Below are positions 59,549 through 64,000 of a stretch of 64,000 nt of DNA, in pieces. This DNA comes from JAEEJA01 sp036343175 (GTDB taxonomy: Bacteria; Bacillota; Clostridia; Lachnospirales; Lachnospiraceae). Every line of letters starts with the position of its first letter. The stretch's first letter is position 1. Below the pieces are notes generated by a model that was not told the DNA's origin, did not search any database, and was given only the letters and a program-made list of their open reading frames with translations. The position numbers and the translations under genes are program-made. The stretch covers positions 1-64,000 of the forward strand of contig JAZASR010000006.1 in the NCBI GenBank assembly GCA_036343175.1. The letters are read 5' to 3'.

Positions 59549-60913
59549 ATGATTAATATCAGCGAGGTCCGCGAGACCAACGACATGATCGAAAAAGAGA
59601 ATCTGGACGTACGTACCATCACTCTGGGTATTTCTCTTCTTAATTGTATAACTGATGATATAGATAAGCTGACCGTCAGTGTTTATGACCGCATTACAAA
59701 GAGGGCAGAAAATCTCGTAAAAGTCGGCGAGGAAATTGAAAAGGAATTCGGAATTCCGATCGTAAATAAACGTATATCAGTCACACCGGCAGCTCTTATT
59801 GGCGGCTCTGCCTGCAGATCGACCGAAGATTATGTAAAGATCGCAAAGGCTCTGGACCATGCGGCCAAGCAGGTCGGAGTAAACTTCATCGGAGGATATT
59901 CGGCCCTTGTATCGAAAGGCATGACAAAGTCTGATGAACTTCTCATGAAGTCGATCCCTGAAGCGCTTTCAGTGACAGACCTTGTCTGCAGCTCAGTAAA
60001 TCTCGGATCGACAAAGACCGGTATCAATATGGATGCCGTTCGTCTCATGGGCGATATAGTAAAGCAGACAGCAGAAAAGACTGCTGACCGCGGAAGCATA
60101 GGCAATGCGAAGCTCGTTGTATTCTGCAATGCACCTGATGACAACCCGTTCATGGCCGGAGCATTCCATGGCGTAACAGAGGCAGACGAGATCATTAACG
60201 TAGGCGTTTCCGGCCCCGGTGTCATGCGTGCGGCGCTTGAGTCAGTAAAGGGCAAGGATTTTGGAACCCTTTGTGACAAAGTAAAAAAGACTGCATTTAA
60301 GATCACAAGAGTTGGTCAGCTTGTAGCAAGAGAGGCAAGCGCAAAGCTGAACGTTCCATTCGGCATCATTGATCTTTCTCTTGCACCTACGCCTGCGATC
60401 GGCGATTCCATTGCTGATATATTCGAACAGATGGGACTTGAGAAGGCCGGAGCTCCGGGTACTACCGCAGCTCTTGCATTGCTTAATGACCAGGTAAAGA
60501 AGGGCGGTATCATGGCATCTTCATACGTAGGCGGACTTTCAGGTGCCTTCATACCTGTAAGTGAGGATCAGGGCATGATCAATGCTGTAGAGGCTGGCGC
60601 GCTTACCATAGAAAAGCTTGAAGCCATGACATGCGTATGCTCAGTCGGACTCGATATGATAGCGATTCCCGGCGATACCACACCAGCCACCATTTCCGGC
60701 ATCATTGCGGATGAAATGGCGATCGGTATGGTCAATCAGAAGACGACTGCAGTCCGTCTTATACCTGTGATCGGCAAGAAGGTCGGCGATTCGGTAGAGT
60801 TCGGCGGATTACTTGGCCATGCCCCTATCATGCCGGTCAACCAGTTCAAGTGCGATGATTTCGTGAACCGCGGAGGCCGCATCCCGGCGCCGGTGCACTC
60901 CTTCAAGAACTGA
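59549..60913 (+). CDS. UPF0210 (DUF711, 'PFL family') protein
   Basis: A 454-residue cytoplasmic protein of UPF0210. It is remotely related to pyruvate-formate-lyase-like barrels, but has no glycyl radical and no known reaction. Seen: conserved RTITLGISLLNC near the N-terminus, RISVTPAALIGG near 76-87, FIGGYSALVSKGM near 115, VGVSGPGVMRAALE near 217-230, and the C-terminal GGRIPAPVHSFKN, which matches the family's end. Full length. Its ribosome site is GGAGGA. It is paired with the ACT protein upstream, as in many Firmicutes and archaea. Confidence 0.92.
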   Translation: MINISEVRETNDMIEKENLDVRTITLGISLLNCITDDIDKLTVSVYDRITKRAENLVKVGEEIEKEFGIPIVNKRISVTPAALIGGSACRSTEDYVKIAKALDHAAKQVGVNFIGGYSALVSKGMTKSDELLMKSIPEALSVTDLVCSSVNLGSTKTGINMDAVRLMGDIVKQTAEKTADRGSIGNAKLVVFCNAPDDNPFMAGAFHGVTEADEIINVGVSGPGVMRAALESVKGKDFGTLCDKVKKTAFKITRVGQLVAREASAKLNVPFGIIDLSLAPTPAIGDSIADIFEQMGLEKAGAPGTTAALALLNDQVKKGGIMASSYVGGLSGAFIPVSEDQGMINAVEAGALTIEKLEAMTCVCSVGLDMIAIPGDTTPATISGIIADEMAIGMVNQKTTAVRLIPVIGKKVGDSVEFGGLLGHAPIMPVNQFKCDDFVNRGGRIPAPVHSFKN

Positions 60914-60952
60914 TCTTAAAAGCTCTGCATATTCTTAAATACATAAGTTTCC

Positions 60953-60982
60953 TGCCCGAACCGGAAGCACCCGATTCGGGCA
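60953..60982 (+). other. GC-rich hairpin between UPF0210 and dnaE
   Basis: TGCCCGAA (60953-60960) and TTCGGGCA (60975-60982) form an eight-base-pair stem with a 14-base loop. The downstream sequence is not T-rich, so it may be a weak or factor-assisted terminator. Confidence 0.5.
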
Positions 60983-61051
60983 TTGCGTTATACTTATGGA
61001 CCCGGACAGACTGAAAAGTATATTCCGGTTATTAAAGAAAGGTGTGATAAT

Positions 61052-64000
61052 ATGGCTTTTGCACATCTGCACGTACATACTGAATATTCACTGCTCGACG
61101 GCGCCTGCCGTATAGAAGAGCTTCCGGCACGGGCACATGAGCTTGGCTTTACCCATCTTGCTATCACGGATCACGGCAATATGTATGGCGTTATAGACTT
61201 TTATAAGGCATGCAAAAAGAATGGCATCAGGCCTGTCATCGGCTGCGAAGTCTATGTGGCACCGGGCAGCAGGCATTCTAAAGAGACAGAATACGGAAAA
61301 AGACGGTATTATCACCTCATACTTTTATGTGAGAACAATACAGGTTATCAGAATCTGATAAAGCTCGTGTCATATGGTTTTACTGAAGGTTTTTATTATA
61401 AGCCGCGAATAGACCATGAGCTTCTGGAAAAATATCATGAAGGCCTTATTGCCCTTTCCGCCTGTTTCGCCGGCAAGGTCGCAGCCTCTATAATAGAGAA
61501 TAATTACGAAGAGGCAAAGCGCGAAGCCCTTTACATGGAGGGACTCTTCGGGCACGATAATTATTTCCTGGAGCTTCAGGATCACGGTCTTGCCCAGGAT
61601 AAAAAGGTCAATGCAGGGGTCATGCGTCTTTCCAAAGAGACCGGCATTCCCATGGTATGCACCAATGATGTCCACTACCTTAAGCCTGAGGATTATGAGG
61701 CACACGATATCCTTCTCTGTATACAGACACAGAAACAGGTCGATGACAAGGACAGACTGAGGTACACAGGCGGCCAGTATTATCTTAAGTCAGAGGAAGA
61801 GATGAGAAAGCTTTTTCCTTATGCCCAGGCTGCATGCGACAATACTGAAAAGATAGCCGAAAGATGCAATGTGGAATTTAAGTTTCACGACTATAAGCTG
61901 CCAAAGTTTGACTGTCCTGACGGTATGTCTTCATGGGATTACCTTAATGAACTATGCAGCGCAGGGCTGAAAGACCGCTATGGCGGGACTTTAAGGTATC
62001 AGGAAGCCCGGGCCCGTATGGATCACGAGCTGGATGTCATCCGCAGTATGGGCTTTGTTGATTATTTCCTTATAGTCTGGGATTATGTAAGGTTCGCCCG
62101 CCAATCACATATTCCGGTAGGACCGGGCAGAGGTTCTGCTGCCGGATCCATAGTTTCGTACTGTCTTAATATTACTCAGCTTGATCCTATTAAATACAAT
62201 CTCCTTTTTGAAAGATTCCTGAATCCGGAACGAGTCAGTATGCCGGATATAGACGTTGATTTCTGTGTTGAACGAAGGCATGAAGTATTTGAATATGTTG
62301 CGGAAAAGTATGGTCATGACAGAACAGTGCATATTGTGACATTCGGTACACTCAAGGCACGTGAGGTAATACGCGACGTTGCCCGTGCCTTTGGATACAA
62401 GCCCGACTATGCAGGAAAGATAGCGGGCCTGGTGCCAAGACCTGTAAACGGAAGAACGGTCACCATTCACGAAGCAGTCGAAGGCAATCCGGAGTTAAAA
62501 GCTCTCGTACAGAATGATCAGAAGGCAGAAAAACTTCTGGAAATAGCAGAGAAGCTGGAGGGTATGCCGCGCCACAGTTCTGTTCATGCAGCCGGTGTAG
62601 TTATAGCTCCTGAGCCTGTAATGAATTTTGTGCCTCTGTCAGGGGGAACAGGCAGGGATGATCCGGTCGTTACAGAGTTCACCATGACTACAGTCGAGGA
62701 GCTTGGCCTTCTTAAAATGGATTTTCTTGGATTAAGGAACCTTACTGTTATAGAGAATGCGGCTGCTCTTATAGGGAAGACCTATGAAGACATGATGGAT
62801 ATAGACTATGATGATAAAAATGTACTTGGCATGATATCAGAGGGTGATACGGACGGGGTATTTCAGCTTGAGAGCGCCGGCATGAAGCGCTTTATGAAGA
62901 ATTTAAAACCCGATTCATTTGAAGATATCTTTGCAGGTATTTCTCTCTTCAGACCTGGTCCCATGGATTTTATACCAAAGTATATTGCAGGAAAGCAGGA
63001 TCCCCAGGGGGTCACATACCTCTGTCCGCAGCTTGAGCACATACTTTCTTCTACCCATGGCTGCATAGTCTATCAGGAGCAGGTAATGCAGATAGTGCGC
63101 GACCTTGGCGGATTCAGCTATGGCCGTTCTGATATTGTCCGGCGTGCAATGAGTAAAAAGCACTTAGATGTCATGGAGCAGGAACGCAGGAATTTCATCT
63201 ATGGCAATGAAGAACTTGGCATATGCGGATGCCTTTACAACGGCATCAGTGAGGATATCGCAAATAAGATATTTGATCAGCTGATAGACTTTGCAAACTA
63301 TGCATTTAATAAGTCACATGCTGCAAGCTATGCGGTGGTTACTTTGCAGACTGCCTGGCTTAAGTACTATCATCCTGTCGAGTTCTTTGCAAGCCTCTTT
63401 TCGAGCGTATCAAATTTTGGAGGCAAGATAATACAGTATGCCGATGAATGCAGACGACACGGCATAGATCTTCTCCTCCCGGACGTGAATAAGAGTGAAG
63501 CATATTTCAAGGCAGATGAAGGCAACATAATCTATGGGCTTGGAGCCATAAAGGGAGTCGGTGACACTGCTGCCATGAAAATAGCGGAGGAAAGGAAGAA
63601 ACACGGGCCTTACAAGGATCTCTACGACCTTGTCGAAAGGCTTTCCCCTCTGTCTGTTTCCAAAAAGATCATAGACACGCTCATAAAAGCCGGAGCCTGT
63701 GACTGCCTGCCCGGGAACAGGAAGCAGAAGGTCACTATATTACCTGATATGATAGACTGTGTTCAGATGAAGAACAGAAAAGCTATGACAGGCCAGATAA
63801 GTCTGTTTGACATGGATGGGTCAGGCCTGAAAGAGACTATAATACCTGAACTTCCGAAAACTTCAGAGTTTGAGCAGAAGGATTTTCTTGGATATGAAAA
63901 GGAGCTGCTCCTTGTCTATATATCAGGGCATCCCCTGAACGAGTATAAGGGTCTGATGAAGCGTAACTGTACCGCAGATTCATCTGATTTCATACTTGAT
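61052..64000 (+). CDS. dnaE: DNA polymerase III subunit alpha, 5' part (runs off the window)
   Basis: 983 codons of the replicative or lagging-strand DnaE polymerase; the gene continues past base 64000, and about 170-200 residues (OB-fold region) should remain outside. Seen: the N-terminal PHP domain with HLHVHTEYSLLDGA and ITDHGNMYG (intact metal histidines) and ALSACFAGKV. The polymerase core has GPGRGSAAGSIVSYCL near 358-373 and the catalytic MPDIDVDF near 395, then GCIVYQEQVMQ and the tandem HhH region near 835-900. DnaE-type rather than PolC, since no 3'-5' exonuclease insertion is present. ATG at 61052, with GAAAGGTG as ribosome site. Confidence 0.95.
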   Translation, partial: MAFAHLHVHTEYSLLDGACRIEELPARAHELGFTHLAITDHGNMYGVIDFYKACKKNGIRPVIGCEVYVAPGSRHSKETEYGKRRYYHLILLCENNTGYQNLIKLVSYGFTEGFYYKPRIDHELLEKYHEGLIALSACFAGKVAASIIENNYEEAKREALYMEGLFGHDNYFLELQDHGLAQDKKVNAGVMRLSKETGIPMVCTNDVHYLKPEDYEAHDILLCIQTQKQVDDKDRLRYTGGQYYLKSEEEMRKLFPYAQAACDNTEKIAERCNVEFKFHDYKLPKFDCPDGMSSWDYLNELCSAGLKDRYGGTLRYQEARARMDHELDVIRSMGFVDYFLIVWDYVRFARQSHIPVGPGRGSAAGSIVSYCLNITQLDPIKYNLLFERFLNPERVSMPDIDVDFCVERRHEVFEYVAEKYGHDRTVHIVTFGTLKAREVIRDVARAFGYKPDYAGKIAGLVPRPVNGRTVTIHEAVEGNPELKALVQNDQKAEKLLEIAEKLEGMPRHSSVHAAGVVIAPEPVMNFVPLSGGTGRDDPVVTEFTMTTVEELGLLKMDFLGLRNLTVIENAAALIGKTYEDMMDIDYDDKNVLGMISEGDTDGVFQLESAGMKRFMKNLKPDSFEDIFAGISLFRPGPMDFIPKYIAGKQDPQGVTYLCPQLEHILSSTHGCIVYQEQVMQIVRDLGGFSYGRSDIVRRAMSKKHLDVMEQERRNFIYGNEELGICGCLYNGISEDIANKIFDQLIDFANYAFNKSHAASYAVVTLQTAWLKYYHPVEFFASLFSSVSNFGGKIIQYADECRRHGIDLLLPDVNKSEAYFKADEGNIIYGLGAIKGVGDTAAMKIAEERKKHGPYKDLYDLVERLSPLSVSKKIIDTLIKAGACDCLPGNRKQKVTILPDMIDCVQMKNRKAMTGQISLFDMDGSGLKETIIPELPKTSEFEQKDFLGYEKELLLVYISGHPLNEYKGLMKRNCTADSSDFILD

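Overview
The window is a stretch of chromosome from a low-to-moderate-GC Firmicute, most likely a member of the Lachnospiraceae (Butyrivibrio-like, Clostridia). I infer this from the strong AGGAGG-type ribosome sites, a clpC-radA neighbourhood, HprK, a WalJ-type hydrolase, a DUF3881-type protein, a UPF0237/UPF0210 pair and a 'large FtsA-like' protein. No taxonomy search was possible. Almost everything is on the + strand; the one clear exception is a sensor diguanylate cyclase on the - strand at 30511-32439. I saw no rRNA, tRNA, CRISPR array or prophage. The only mobile-element trace is a broken IS3-type transposase near 46.4-46.75 kb.

Layout. 0-4 kb: an overlapping operon of a polyprenol-type glycosyltransferase, an ABC-F ATPase and a PIG-V-like membrane mannosyltransferase. 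4-6 kb: a GlgX-like GH13 protein whose catalytic residues are all replaced. 6.2-9.4 kb: an unlisted 31-codon membrane peptide and an FtsX-type ABC permease split by a frameshift in an A7 run. 9.8-12.7 kb: a two-gene type IV pilus ATPase set (gspE/pilB-like and pilT) with no pilin or platform gene beside it. 13-16 kb: purine nucleoside phosphorylase, then pnp behind a long leader hairpin. 16.3-22 kb: a NahK-like kinase, an FtsH protease fused to a complete Cof-type HAD phosphatase, and uvrC. 22-30.4 kb: hprK, a degenerate HD-GYP protein behind a 15-bp tandem repeat, pth, mfd, a lipoprotein foldase and a CheX-like phosphatase. 32.6-40.3 kb: uvrA, a YfbR-like nucleotidase, a methyltransferase, an SH3/glucosaminidase cell-wall hydrolase and a cohesin-like membrane protein. 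40.4-49.5 kb: clpC, a small conserved protein, radA, a coiled-coil protein, an RlmL-like methyltransferase, the IS remnant, a small unknown, an EamA transporter and aroC. 49.6-52.5 kb: purB and purA. 52.5-59 kb: a class A penicillin-binding-protein homologue lacking recognisable catalytic residues, a DUF3881-type protein, an FtsA-like ATPase with an extra C-terminal region, and walJ. 59.2-64 kb: an ACT protein, UPF0210 and the start of dnaE, which runs off the window.

Functionally this is mostly housekeeping: nucleotide excision and transcription-coupled repair (uvrA, uvrC, mfd), recombination (radA), replication (dnaE), proteolysis (ftsH, clpC), RNA decay (pnp), purine metabolism (punA, purA, purB), the shikimate pathway (aroC) and envelope biogenesis. 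The notable biology is a cluster of apparent pseudoenzymes and odd fusions: the asymmetric ABC-F ATPase, the GH13 pseudoenzyme, the class A PBP pseudoenzyme beside an FtsA-like protein, the FtsH-HAD fusion, and a cytoplasmic LacI-type sensor joined to GGDEF.
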